Source of the DNA: Pseudomonas sp. GM79
Lineage (GTDB): Bacteria > Pseudomonadota > Gammaproteobacteria > Pseudomonadales > Pseudomonadaceae
Assembly (NCBI RefSeq): GCF_000282495.1
Contig: NZ_AKJE01000109.1
Coordinates: 1-64,000 of the forward strand
Direction of reading: 5' to 3'
Length of the DNA stretch: 64,000 nt
Shown: piece by piece, positions 34,642 through 42,875 of the stretch
How the letters are laid out: every line of letters starts with the position of its first letter
Position numbering within the stretch: position 1 is the stretch's first letter
Position numbers and translations under genes: made by a program
The notes under the pieces: generated by a model
What the model saw: the letters and a program-made list of their open reading frames with translations, nothing else
Databases searched by the model: none
What the model was told of the DNA's origin: nothing

Positions 34642-35502
34642 CTAGATCAATGGCGACTCAGACAGCTCCACCAGCAGTTGTCCAAATGCATTGGCCGCGG
34701 GCGTCTTTCCCGTGACACTCCATATAAGTCTGAAATCAGCATCCAGCAGCGGTGGCAGGCCATATTGACCGTCAATCACCACCATACCGGGCTCTAGATC
34801 GCCCAGCGGTAGAGCGGTGACGGCAAGCCCCGCCAGTACCGCCGCCCGCAGTCCTTGTTGACTTGGAGAGGTAAAGGCGACCCGCCAATCCACGGTGGAA
34901 CTCTCCAACGCTTCTACGGCCACCTGGCGGTGCAAGCAGGGCGCTGGTGCAAACGCCAGCGGCAAAGGGGCATCGCCGGTAAAGTCGAAACTATGCGCAG
35001 CGGCCCAGACAAACCGGGTTTCGCGCAGCACGGTACCGCCGGCCTGGCTGCCCGGCAATGCCATGACCACGGCCAGATCGAGCCCATCGGCATCGACCTG
35101 CGCGCGCAGATCGAGGTAGGTGCCGACGGTTACATCCAGACGTACGGCGGGAAATTGTCTGGCGAACCGAGTCAGTAACGGTGGCAGGCCGTCGCCGATA
35201 AAGTTTTCTGGCACACCGAAACGCACGGCCCCGGATACCGGCGACGCTTCGAAACGCCGGGAGAGGGCGTCTTGTGCTCTGAGGATTTGTTCGGCATGGC
35301 GCAGAAAATCTTCGCCATCTTCTGTCAGCGTCAAACGTCGAGTGGTGCGTATCAGCAGCGCGGTACCGGCCTGTTCTTCCAAACGCCGGATCTGATGACT
35401 GATCGCTGACTGGCTCAAGTGCAGCCGCTCTGCGGCACGAGTGAAACTACCGGTCTCCTTGATCGCGACAAAAGCACGCAATAGAGCTGGGTCGAAGTCC
35501 AT
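34642..35502 (-). CDS. LysR-family transcriptional regulator
   Basis: 286 residues. N-terminal HTH in LLRAFVAIKETGSFTRAAER and LSQSAISHQIRRLEEQAG, then an effector domain from about residue 90. It is divergent from a 14-helix MFS exporter gene (193 bases) and upstream of the aminotransferase gene, so either may be its target. Confidence 0.88.
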   Translation of the reverse strand: MDFDPALLRAFVAIKETGSFTRAAERLHLSQSAISHQIRRLEEQAGTALLIRTTRRLTLTEDGEDFLRHAEQILRAQDALSRRFEASPVSGAVRFGVPENFIGDGLPPLLTRFARQFPAVRLDVTVGTYLDLRAQVDADGLDLAVVMALPGSQAGGTVLRETRFVWAAAHSFDFTGDAPLPLAFAPAPCLHRQVAVEALESSTVDWRVAFTSPSQQGLRAAVLAGLAVTALPLGDLEPGMVVIDGQYGLPPLLDADFRLIWSVTGKTPAANAFGQLLVELSESPLI

Positions 35503-35694
35503 TAAGTCAACTCATGACGAATATTAATAAAACTTACGAAATTAAATCATTTCTGTCATTTTTTAATTACTTCCAGAATGCGGCCGGTCACTTGGAGTTA
35601 TGTCTGGTGACGCTGGCGAGGCTATCGGGTCTCCCCCCTGACGATGTTCAGAGCGGTCTTGCCAGTGCCCATCAACTTGATCTGGAAGATCACG

Positions 35695-37221
35695 ATGCAG
35701 TTCTCTTCTTCGCAAAAAGATGCTTTCACAATAGCCGCTGTTTGCCTGGCCTCGCTGATGTTCGGCCTGGAAATCTCGAGCGTACCGGCAATCCTGCCCA
35801 CTCTTGAATCGGTTCTGCGCAGCGATTTCAAAGATATGCAGTGGATCATGAATGCCTACACTATCGCCTGCACCACGGTGCTGATGGCCACCGGCACACT
35901 GGCGGATCGGTATGGGCGCAAGCGGGTGTTTGTCATCAGTCTGGTGCTTTTCGGCATTACCTCACTGGGCTGTGGATGGGCGCAAAGCGCTAGCGTGTTG
36001 ATCGCAGGCCGATTCCTGCAAGGTATGTCCGGTGGTGCCATGCTGATCTGTCAGGTGGCAGTGCTGTCTCACCGATTCCAGTCGGGAGCTGCGCGCGGAA
36101 AAGCTTTCAGTGCCTGGGGGATCGTGTTCGGCATCGGTTTGGGGTTCGGTCCGATTATCGGCGCCGTTATCGTGGCGTTGTCGAGTTGGGAATGGGTGTT
36201 CCTGGTGCATGCACCCATTGCGGTGCTTGCGCTGGTGCTGGTAATCGCCGGTGTCGACGAATCACGCGATCCGCAGCGTCGCAGGCTGGATGTGTTGGGC
36301 ATTATTTCGTTATCGCTGGCAGTGTTAGGTCTTTCCTGGTTCATCACTCAGGGAGCGGGGGTGGGTTTCTCCAGCGGTTCGGCCATTGCCAGCCTAATTG
36401 TGGCGATGGTCAGCTTCATCGTCTTTGTCATCGCGCAGCAACGCTATGTCGATCCGATGTTCGACTTCTCTGTATTCCGGATCCGTCGCTTCTCAGGTGC
36501 CTTGCTAGGGTCGGCAGGCATGAACTTCAGCTTCTGGCCATTCATGATTTACCTGCCTCTGTACTTTCAAAATAGCCTGGGCTACGCCAGTGTCGGCACC
36601 GGCCTGGCACTGCTGGCCTATACGCTGCCGACGCTGGTTGTCCCCCCGTTAGGCGAACGGCTGGCGCTGCGCTATCGACCTGACGTGGTGATTCCCGCAG
36701 GCTTGTTCACCATAGGTCTGGGGTTCCTGCTGATGAAATGGGGCAGCAGTGTCACGCATGCCAGCTGGTTGACAATGCTTCCAGGCTGCCTGATTGCCGG
36801 GATCGGACTGGGGCTGACCAATACGCCGGTTACCAATACCACCACTGGATCGGTGCCCAGTGAGCGTGCTGGCATGGCATCGGGCGTCGATATCAGCGCT
36901 CGTATGATTAGTCTTGCCATCAACATCGCGCTTATGGGATTCATCTTGGTGGAAGGCATCCTGTCTTCCCTGCGCAATCAGTTAAATGGCTCGCCCGATG
37001 AGGTGCAACTACGGTTGCTGGCGGAGAATATTTCGGCCGGCAACACTGCTGTGTTGGCGCAGACTGGCCAGGGGAATACGATTTCGGTCGATGTAGCCAA
37101 CGCAGCTTTGGCGCACGGGTTTGGCTGGGTGATGCTGTATGGCGGTATTGCAGCGTGGGTGCTAGTGGCGGCGAGTTGCCTGGTCTTTCGTTCGAGCAAA
37201 GCCGTTCATTCTCAGCAGTGA
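35695..37221 (+). CDS. MFS transporter, DHA2 family (14 TM)
   Basis: 508 residues with fourteen predicted helices. Motif A is LADRYGRKRVF after TM2, and the early segment SSVPAILPTLESVL is family-like. DHA2 proteins export drugs, dyes or metabolites with protons. The ATG at 35695 follows GGAAG; an ATG at 35644 would add 17 residues. It is divergent from the LysR gene. Confidence 0.86.
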   Translation: MQFSSSQKDAFTIAAVCLASLMFGLEISSVPAILPTLESVLRSDFKDMQWIMNAYTIACTTVLMATGTLADRYGRKRVFVISLVLFGITSLGCGWAQSASVLIAGRFLQGMSGGAMLICQVAVLSHRFQSGAARGKAFSAWGIVFGIGLGFGPIIGAVIVALSSWEWVFLVHAPIAVLALVLVIAGVDESRDPQRRRLDVLGIISLSLAVLGLSWFITQGAGVGFSSGSAIASLIVAMVSFIVFVIAQQRYVDPMFDFSVFRIRRFSGALLGSAGMNFSFWPFMIYLPLYFQNSLGYASVGTGLALLAYTLPTLVVPPLGERLALRYRPDVVIPAGLFTIGLGFLLMKWGSSVTHASWLTMLPGCLIAGIGLGLTNTPVTNTTTGSVPSERAGMASGVDISARMISLAINIALMGFILVEGILSSLRNQLNGSPDEVQLRLLAENISAGNTAVLAQTGQGNTISVDVANAALAHGFGWVMLYGGIAAWVLVAASCLVFRSSKAVHSQQ

Positions 37222-37371
37222 CTGTAATTCGAAGGACCGCTTTTGGCCGATTCTTCGGCAAAGTAAGCGGTTGTTGGCATTTCTTCAGCGAAAAAGCCTT
37301 CGAAAACCATCTTGACGTCCGCTTTTGGGTATGGATTGCAGCCTGTCACGAAGGGCAGCAACCGACCCGAA
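37222..37371. repeat. Intergenic repeat mosaic after the MFS gene
   Basis: GGACCGCTTTTGGCCGATTC near 37230 and CTGTCACGAAGGGCAGCAAC with CGACCCGAAG at 37343-37371 match the dispersed intergenic family, interrupted by unrelated bases. The right end abuts an inverted-repeat element at 37372. Confidence 0.45.
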
Positions 37372-37520
37372 GTGTGTAAAAAAAGCTTCGCCAAAATTGA
37401 AGTGTGCGCGTCTACGTTAAATCTGAAATTTATCGACACGTCAGCAGATATGGATTTAGCGTAGAAGCGCGATTCCGAGACCAGTTTTAAGTACCTGCGC
37501 TCAAAAACGTTTTTACACAC
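37372..37520. repeat. Second putative MITE, about 149 bp, different from the GGCCGATT family
   Basis: GTGTGTAAAAA at the left (37372) and TTTTTACACAC at the right end (37510-37520) are inverted repeats of 11 bases. The interior is AT-rich for this genome and non-coding. It directly follows a dispersed repeat unit. No transposase. Confidence 0.5.
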
Positions 37521-37690
37521 CCTCGGTCCATTGCGGATGGTCTGACTTCACTTGGGAAGCGCTGAACAAACATCTGATTCGTAGCTCGTCGACGTGGGCG
37601 AGCACTGCTATTTCGGACCGATTTGAGTCTTGGTTTTGCAGGCTGGCAGTATCGCCCCGTGTTGCAGGTGAATTGTTCCGGGGCTTCGCA

Positions 37691-38089
37691 CTAGCGACGA
37701 TAGTAACCGTGAGCGTCCTTGTAACGGTGCCGCATGGCCCGGTCCTGGTGGCGCTCCCAATCACGATGGCGTTCAGCTTCTCGGCGGGCTTGCTCTCTAC
37801 GCCACTGATCTCTACGCCAGTCGTCTCGGCGCCAATTGTCCCTACGATCATGCCAACGGCCGTCATGCCAGTATCGGTCGTCATGGGCAAGCAACGGCCC
37901 TGGCTGCTTGCCGGCCATACTCGCCAAGGTCGGCCAAGGGTTGCCGGCAGCCTGGACAGGAGCCTGTACGGCTGGGGCTTCAGTTGCGAAAACAGGGGTT
38001 GAGGTCTTCATCTGTGTGGCTGATGCCGAGCCCACTGCCGCGAACGCGAAAAGGCCGAAGAGCACTATCCGTGGGACATGGAATTTCAT
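37691..38089 (-). CDS. Exported Arg/Trp/Asp/His-rich low-complexity protein
   Basis: 132 residues. Signal peptide (VLFGLFAFAAVGSASA, cleavage about residue 24), a short linker, then from about residue 68 a highly charged stretch built on repeats such as RDNWRRDDWRRDQWRREQAR. The mature protein is strongly basic and would be mostly disordered or helical. The ATG at 38089 starts the signal peptide. No family or function known; binding to metal, nucleic acid or envelope polymers is only speculation. Confidence 0.65.
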   Translation of the reverse strand: MKFHVPRIVLFGLFAFAAVGSASATQMKTSTPVFATEAPAVQAPVQAAGNPWPTLASMAGKQPGPLLAHDDRYWHDGRWHDRRDNWRRDDWRRDQWRREQARREAERHRDWERHQDRAMRHRYKDAHGYYRR

Positions 38090-38498
38090 GAGCGAAGACA
38101 ACCTCTGATTGGCAATAGGGCGTGTGGCCATCTGGCAGTGGGAAGCCTGCGGGGAGGCGTGCTTACCTGGCGAATGTACCTATCCACATAGACCGATAAA
38201 TAGGGAAAAGTTCTAGGAGACCGTTGCTTAAATAGCCAACGCTCTCAGTGTTCGACCATTTTTGAAGTTTGCTTTCTCGATGCCCGCTTCTGGCCGTTTT
38301 CTGCTCTGCGCGAAGTGCAGCAATAGCTCATGCTTAGATGTTGGAATGGTAAAAAATGATGCTGGTTGCGACGGCCGTTGCCGCAGGAACTTCAGGGTAT
38401 TGGCCAGGTCAATAGCGGCCCGGTATTGGAATTGCCGAGCAGCGCTGTGGTCTGTTTTACGGCAGTGCCGTCCGAATTCACTCGAGTCCGCCCCCCTG
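38090..38498. other. Intergenic region, 409 bases
   Basis: Carries the promoter of the Arg/Trp-rich gene (left), a dispersed repeat piece CCGCTTCTGGCCGTTTTCTG at 38284-38303, and the leader of the TPR gene. The open frame continuing upstream of 38499 has no signal peptide and is not part of that gene. Confidence 0.35.
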
Positions 38499-39263
38499 AT
38501 GCCAACCAAGAGTTTTCTGCCGGGTCTCATTCTGGTGTTCTGCGCCGTCGCGTCGTTTTGTTCGTTTGCTGCCGAGCGAAGAGTGCCCGCTCAAAGCAAC
38601 AGCGCATCAACGACCCTGATCGAAACCGCCTCGCGGCAGTATGAAAATGGCCAACTGGATCAGGCCGCCGCCACGCTGGAGCGTGCCCTGCATATCCAGC
38701 CGAACAATCCCGCGACGCTGCATTACCTCGGTGTGTTGCGTCTTCAGCAGGGGCAGTACCAGCAGGCTGAAACCTTGGCGGTGCGCTCGAACATGCGGGT
38801 GGGTCGAAACGTCGAGTTGCGCAACCGTAACTTCCAATTGATCCAGGCGGCGCAGCAGGCGCAGTCTTCGGATACCTCACCCAATGCCCAAAACAATCTG
38901 GTCGCAGTACAGAAGGGGTTAACAGAGGAGGCCCAAAGGCGCCGCGAAGCGGAAATGGCGGTTGTTGAGCAATCCACTCAGAACACTGGGCGCGACGCTG
39001 ACAACTTCACTCGCGTAGAGGCAAATCGGGTTTCGGATGCACCGACGGCTGGCAGAGCCGGGTCCGAAGGACAACCGCAAATGGTTAATGTCGAGCCAGA
39101 GCCTGCGTACGGTGAGGTTGAAATTCCCCGCGGCCATATGCCACCTCCGGGTAAATGCCGAATCTGGTTTCCTGATCGTCCGCCGGGGCATCAGCCTGCA
39201 CCGGGAAAATGCAAGAAGTTGCGATATCGGGTTCCGTCAGGGGCCTACCTGGTGCGCGGCTGA
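38499..39263 (+). CDS. Exported TPR protein with C-terminal PPGxC repeats
   Basis: 254 residues. Signal peptide about 1-25 (SFLPGLILVFCAVASFCSFA), then tetratricopeptide-like repeats (ASRQYENGQLDQAAATLERA, QPNNPATLHYLGVLRLQQGQ). A Gln-rich, probably coiled middle follows. The C-terminus carries two copies of a P-P/A-P-G-K-C motif (MPPPGKCRIWFPDRPPG and QPAPGKCKKL). The ATG at 38499 was chosen for the signal peptide. Such proteins are usually periplasmic scaffolds; partners are unknown. Confidence 0.7.
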   Translation: MPTKSFLPGLILVFCAVASFCSFAAERRVPAQSNSASTTLIETASRQYENGQLDQAAATLERALHIQPNNPATLHYLGVLRLQQGQYQQAETLAVRSNMRVGRNVELRNRNFQLIQAAQQAQSSDTSPNAQNNLVAVQKGLTEEAQRRREAEMAVVEQSTQNTGRDADNFTRVEANRVSDAPTAGRAGSEGQPQMVNVEPEPAYGEVEIPRGHMPPPGKCRIWFPDRPPGHQPAPGKCKKLRYRVPSGAYLVRG

Positions 39264-39282
39264 GTTGCTGGCGTCCTCTTTT

Positions 39283-39401
39283 GCACGCGCTGCTACGTGA
39301 AATCCGAGACCTGAAGCCTCTGCTAAAAGCAAGGTTTTCAATCTAAGGCGCGTACGTTTCTGCCGTGGAAACCAAACCGGACTTTTTCAACAGAATCGGC
39401 C
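39283..39401. repeat. MITE-like element, copy 3, right part only (about 119 bp)
   Basis: From GCTGCTACGTGAAATCCGAG to the right terminal repeat ending at 39401, including GTGGAAACC. The left about 67 bases and left terminal repeat are absent, replaced by the 3' end of the TPR gene. So this copy is truncated at or near that gene. Confidence 0.65.
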
Positions 39402-39444
39402 GTTTGTTGCCTGTCGCGACCGGCTGAAAAACGAGCCGAAACAG

Positions 39445-39837
39445 TCAATCGACCCGGGGACATGGCCTGTACCAGTGGACGGCGGCGTCGACATAAACAT
39501 GTTTTTGTTTTTGAGGCATGAAGGCCGTGTCGAGCGTGCCCAGTGCTATCGAAACCCAGTCGGCAAATTCGCCTTGAGATCGTGACCAGAACAATGTCGA
39601 ACCACAATGCGCGCAGAACTCGCGTAACACCGCCTCTGAGGAAGCATAGGTTTTGATGCTGGTGGCGCCGCCAAGTATCCGTAGCGCGTTGCGGGGAACG
39701 CTGCCGTACGAAGCGAATGCCGCTCCGTGACCTTTGCGACACTGGCTGCAATGACAATGACTCACTGCTTTTGGGGGCTTGAGTAGCTCGTAACTGACTG
39801 CTGCGCATAGGCAGCTTCCTTGGTGTACCTCTGTCAT
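39445..39837 (-). CDS. GFA-family zinc enzyme (glutathione-dependent formaldehyde-activating like)
   Basis: 130 residues. The seven-cysteine zinc pattern of the family is present: GSCLCAAVSYE, HCHCSQCRKGHGAAF, FCAHCGSTLF. It binds two zinc ions; some members bind glutathione and help form S-hydroxymethylglutathione, others are uncharacterised carbon-sulfur lyases. Cytoplasmic. A single gene with a short intergenic repeat at its 3' side (39402-39444). Confidence 0.85.
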   Translation of the reverse strand: MTEVHQGSCLCAAVSYELLKPPKAVSHCHCSQCRKGHGAAFASYGSVPRNALRILGGATSIKTYASSEAVLREFCAHCGSTLFWSRSQGEFADWVSIALGTLDTAFMPQKQKHVYVDAAVHWYRPCPRVD

Positions 39838-39917
39838 GCGCCCACCACTGAAAGTGAAAACACACCAGCTTAACCATCTCTATCAAGACAGTCGACTGAC
39901 TACTTCTGGCTGTGGAT

Positions 39918-40028
39918 TCAACCGGTCGACGCAACAGATTGGCTAAATCGTTCAGCGGGTGTTTCGTAGTCTAGTGTTTTCCGAGGGCGGCTATTTAGCT
40001 GCCTTGCGACTTCATTGAGCTGTCTTCC
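39918..40028 (-). mobile_element. C-terminal tail of an IS30-family transposase
   Basis: Reading leftward, RQLNEVARQLNSRPRKTLDY and ETPAERFSQSVASTG end at the stop at 39918. This is the typical C-terminus of IS30 transposases (SRPRKTLxxxTPAERF). The upstream catalytic DDE part is gone. It joins directly to a truncated lipoprotein gene on the plus strand at about 40030. Confidence 0.72.
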
Positions 40029-40031
40029 GAG

Positions 40032-40526
40032 ATGACGCCAGAGATCTGTCTGATCCCCGCCGAAGGACTGCGAGAAGGATTCAACACTGCCTATGAAAAC
40101 CTGCTCAAAAACAAAGGATTCCATACGCGTCAGCTTCCGCCAGGCAGTAGCCCGTCCAGTTGTCCCCTTTCAACGACTTATATCGGTACCTGGTCGTGGG
40201 ACTTAGCTATTTACATGAGCCATGCAGATATCCGCGTTTATCAGTACGGCCAGCAGGTAGGCCAAGCTGAATATGACTCGCGTTGGGGGGGCGGTCGGGT
40301 CATTGATAAATTCATTAATGCTGAGAAAAAAATCACAGAGCTGACCAATCAGCTGTTTCCAAACGGTGCCGCAGGCTTGAAGGGAGTTAAGGAGTCAAAT
40401 TCCGGGATTGGTGCCGCATTCATGACAAAAGACGCGTACCAACAGCGACAGATCAAACAGCTTGAACAACAGGGCCTCTCATATGATGAGTACCAGAAGC
40501 GTTACAAGCTGATCATGGCCGAGTAG
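40032..40526 (+). pseudogene. Sbal_3080-family lipoprotein lacking its N-terminus
   Basis: 164 residues from an ATG at 40032: TPEICLIPAEGLREGFNTAY, LPPGSSPSSCPLSTTYIGTW, WDLAIYMSHADIRVY, KFINAEKKITELTNQLFP. These are the core motifs of the Sbal_3080 lipoprotein family, but the signal peptide and lipobox are absent. The sequence immediately upstream is IS30 transposase DNA. The open frame may be translated into an unanchored cytoplasmic protein but is most likely dead. Confidence 0.65.
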
Positions 40527-40556
40527 GCTCCGTACCGGTCCTGACAGGCAGTTGAG

Positions 40557-40600
40557 GGTCGATTGCTGCCCATCGCACAGGCAGCAATCGGCCATTCAAA
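40557..40600. repeat. Dispersed intergenic repeat next to broken yedK
   Basis: GGTCGATTGCTGCCCATCGC and CAGGCAGCAATCGGCC form a partial palindrome (GATTGCTGCC against GGCAGCAATC). This is the core dyad of the repeat family that flanks the MITE copies. The yedK reading frame runs into it. Confidence 0.5.
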
Positions 40601-40909
40601 CCATTTGTCGATCGCGATGATTTCCCGATGCGGTCATATCGCTCTGAAGAATGGACTATGGGCAACTCTGTCTACTCGGGCCTTGATCGGCGCGGCACGC
40701 TCCATTGCCCAGCGCGGCCGCCATCCCCAGCGCACCCTGTCGGCTCGCAGAAACTGACCTTCCTGGTGAAGGAGGGCGAGCTGAGCGGACGGCGCGACGT
40801 CGTAGAGCTCTAAAGGCTGGTCTCCTGCATAGTTGATCAATGCGTTTGGAATGTTCAGCGCCGCGACAAAGTCATAAATGCCTCGGTACTGGGAAAGACG
40901 TCCGCACAT
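40590..40909 (-). pseudogene. yedK: Truncated SRAP-domain protein (YedK/HMCES-like) with nonsense codon
   Basis: The ATG at 40909 opens MCGRLSQYRGIYDFV with catalytic C2, followed by LYDVAPSAQLALLHQEGQF, RADRVRWGWRPRWA and FFRAI, then TGA where the family has tryptophan, then PHREIIAIDKWFEW, still in frame. After WFEW the gene runs into the repeat at about 40600 and the C-terminal half is lost. An intact protein is about 210-230 residues and shields abasic sites in single-stranded DNA. Confidence 0.72.
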
Positions 40910-41355
40910 AGTTGGAAGCCTCCGGTTGTGTTTTCAGCGTAGTCCAGTACCTGGCGGCTTGATGAGGAAACCTTGTCTCAGTGTCCACCCGAACATCGAT
41001 TTGCGGTGTGGCGGTACTGAGCCACAGGCCGATTCCCATATTGCTGTGTGCTAATGGCCAGCTAAAAACAAGAGACTTCGGTCTCTATTTTTTTTCGGTT
41101 AATGCACCTCACGCGATACGCGCAACACGTGTCGAAATCAGACTCATAAGTGGCGCACTCGGGCTACTGGCTTCCAAGGCAAGACGCGTAAGGTGACGCG
41201 TCACTTCATGGCCGTGTGCGGCTGTGATGCCTGATTTAGAAACTCCGGAGCGTTGAGGTGCGCCGCGTTCGAGACGCGGCAACAGGGAAAAATGATGATC
41301 GCCTGACCCTCAGTCAGTACGCCCTAACGTCGATCACCAGAGAACAAAAAAAACA
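40910..41355. other. Intergenic region, 446 bases, with an orphan terminator
   Basis: No credible protein gene. A UUCG-loop terminator at 41071-41095 has no gene upstream on the plus strand, which suggests a small RNA may end there. The right end (about 41290-41355) is the A-rich leader of the permease gene. Confidence 0.4.
41071..41095 (+). terminator. Intrinsic terminator with UUCG tetraloop
   Basis: AGAGAC (41071-41076), loop TTCG, GTCTCT (41081-41086), then ATTTTTTTT. A textbook rho-independent terminator for plus-strand transcription. On the minus strand GTTTTTAG follows the stem, so weak two-way use is possible. Confidence 0.8.
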
Positions 41356-42762
41356 ATGAATAACCTGAACTCCAGAGATTCGAACGGTCAGTTGGCGCAG
41401 GGTTTCAAGCCGCGTCACGTCACAATGCTTTCTATCGCGGGGATTATCGGCGCAGGTTTGTTTGTTGGCTCCGGACATGCCATCGCTGCGGCGGGGCCGG
41501 CGGTATTACTGGCTTATCTGTTTTCCGGTCTTTTGGTCGTTCTGGTCATGCGCATGCTGGGCGAAATGGCGGTTGCCAACCCGGACACCGGATCTTTCTC
41601 TACCTACGCCGACCAGGCAATCGGACGTTGGGCAGGCTTCACCATCGGCTGGCTCTACTGGTGGTTCTGGGTGCTGGTGATACCCATCGAGGCGCTCGCG
41701 GCCGGGCATGTATTGAACCAATGGTTCCCGCAGATCGATACCTGGTTGTTTGCCTTGACGTCGATCATCCTGTTGGTCGTCACTAACCTGTTCAGCGTGT
41801 CCAAATACGGGGAGTTCGAATTCTGGTTTGCGATGGCCAAGGTCGTGGCGATCATCGGCTTTATCGGCCTTGGTTTTGCGGTGTTGATGGGTTGGATTCC
41901 CGAGCGCGAAGCCAGCGGGTTGAGTCGACTCATGGAGGAACATGGCGGTTTCGCGCCCAACGGTTTGTCCGCGGTTGTCGGGGCATTCATCACCATCATG
42001 TTCAGCTTCATCGGTACAGAAGCGGTGACCATTGCAGCTGCCGAATCCAGCAACCCTGCGCAGAACATCGCCAAAGCCAAACGCTCGGTGATCTGGCGGA
42101 TCGGGGTGTTCTACCTGCTGTCCATTTTCGTGGTCATTTCCGTGGTGCCCTGGAATGATCCGTTGCTGGCGTCGGTGGGCTCTTACCAGCGAGCGTTGGA
42201 GCTGATGAACATTCCCCACGCCAAGTTAATGGTAGATGTGGTGGTGTTGATTGCCGTGGCCAGCTGCATGAACTCGTCGATCTATATTGCCTCGCGCATG
42301 CTGTTTTCGCTGGGCAAGCGCGGTGATGCACCGAAGCCGCTGAAGGTGACGTCGTCGGATGGCGTGCCGAGGGCAGCGGTGATCGCCAGCACCGTACTGG
42401 GTGCCGGCGTGACTTTGTTCAGCTACTTCATGCCCGCCGGACTGTTTCAGTTTCTGCTCGCCAGCTCCGGCGCCATTGCCTTGCTGGTGTACCTGGTTAT
42501 CGCAGTGTCGCAACTGCGCATGCGCAAGATTCTGCTTCGGCAGAATGTCACGCTGACCTTCAAAATGTGGTTGTTCCCCTGGCTTACCTGGTTGGTCATC
42601 GCCTTCATCAGCGCAGCGTTGGCGGTGATGATGGTGACGCCCGAGCACCGTATGGAAGTTTCTTCGACCATCGGTCTGGCGCTGGTGATTTCCTTTATCG
42701 GCCTTGTGACCGCGCGTCAGCATGGGCAGCCGCGCAGTGCAGTGTCGGCGGAAAGTGCATAG
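41356..42762 (+). CDS. Amino acid permease, APC superfamily (GABA/aromatic-type)
   Basis: 468 residues, twelve helices. The start HVTMLSIAGIIGAGLFVGSG is the conserved APC TM1 substrate-binding motif; FSFIGTEAVTIAAAESSNPA is the TM6 signature of the amino acid transporter family that includes GabP. Import of GABA or a related amino acid with protons is likely but not certain. It precedes a GlxA-type regulator by 113 bases, suggesting control by that regulator. Confidence 0.86.
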   Translation: MNNLNSRDSNGQLAQGFKPRHVTMLSIAGIIGAGLFVGSGHAIAAAGPAVLLAYLFSGLLVVLVMRMLGEMAVANPDTGSFSTYADQAIGRWAGFTIGWLYWWFWVLVIPIEALAAGHVLNQWFPQIDTWLFALTSIILLVVTNLFSVSKYGEFEFWFAMAKVVAIIGFIGLGFAVLMGWIPEREASGLSRLMEEHGGFAPNGLSAVVGAFITIMFSFIGTEAVTIAAAESSNPAQNIAKAKRSVIWRIGVFYLLSIFVVISVVPWNDPLLASVGSYQRALELMNIPHAKLMVDVVVLIAVASCMNSSIYIASRMLFSLGKRGDAPKPLKVTSSDGVPRAAVIASTVLGAGVTLFSYFMPAGLFQFLLASSGAIALLVYLVIAVSQLRMRKILLRQNVTLTFKMWLFPWLTWLVIAFISAALAVMMVTPEHRMEVSSTIGLALVISFIGLVTARQHGQPRSAVSAESA

Positions 42763-42875
42763 CAGCTATATCAGCATAAACCTGCTTGCGATCTTTTCAG
42801 TGCGCCAGCAGTGGCGGGGCGGTTAACGCCGCCAGCGCCACGGGCCATTACCGCTCACTGCGAGAAAAAACTTCG

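Noticed and set aside
40981..41196. 71-residue frame spanning the UUCG terminator
   Set aside because: It would read through a strong terminator and lacks any start signal.
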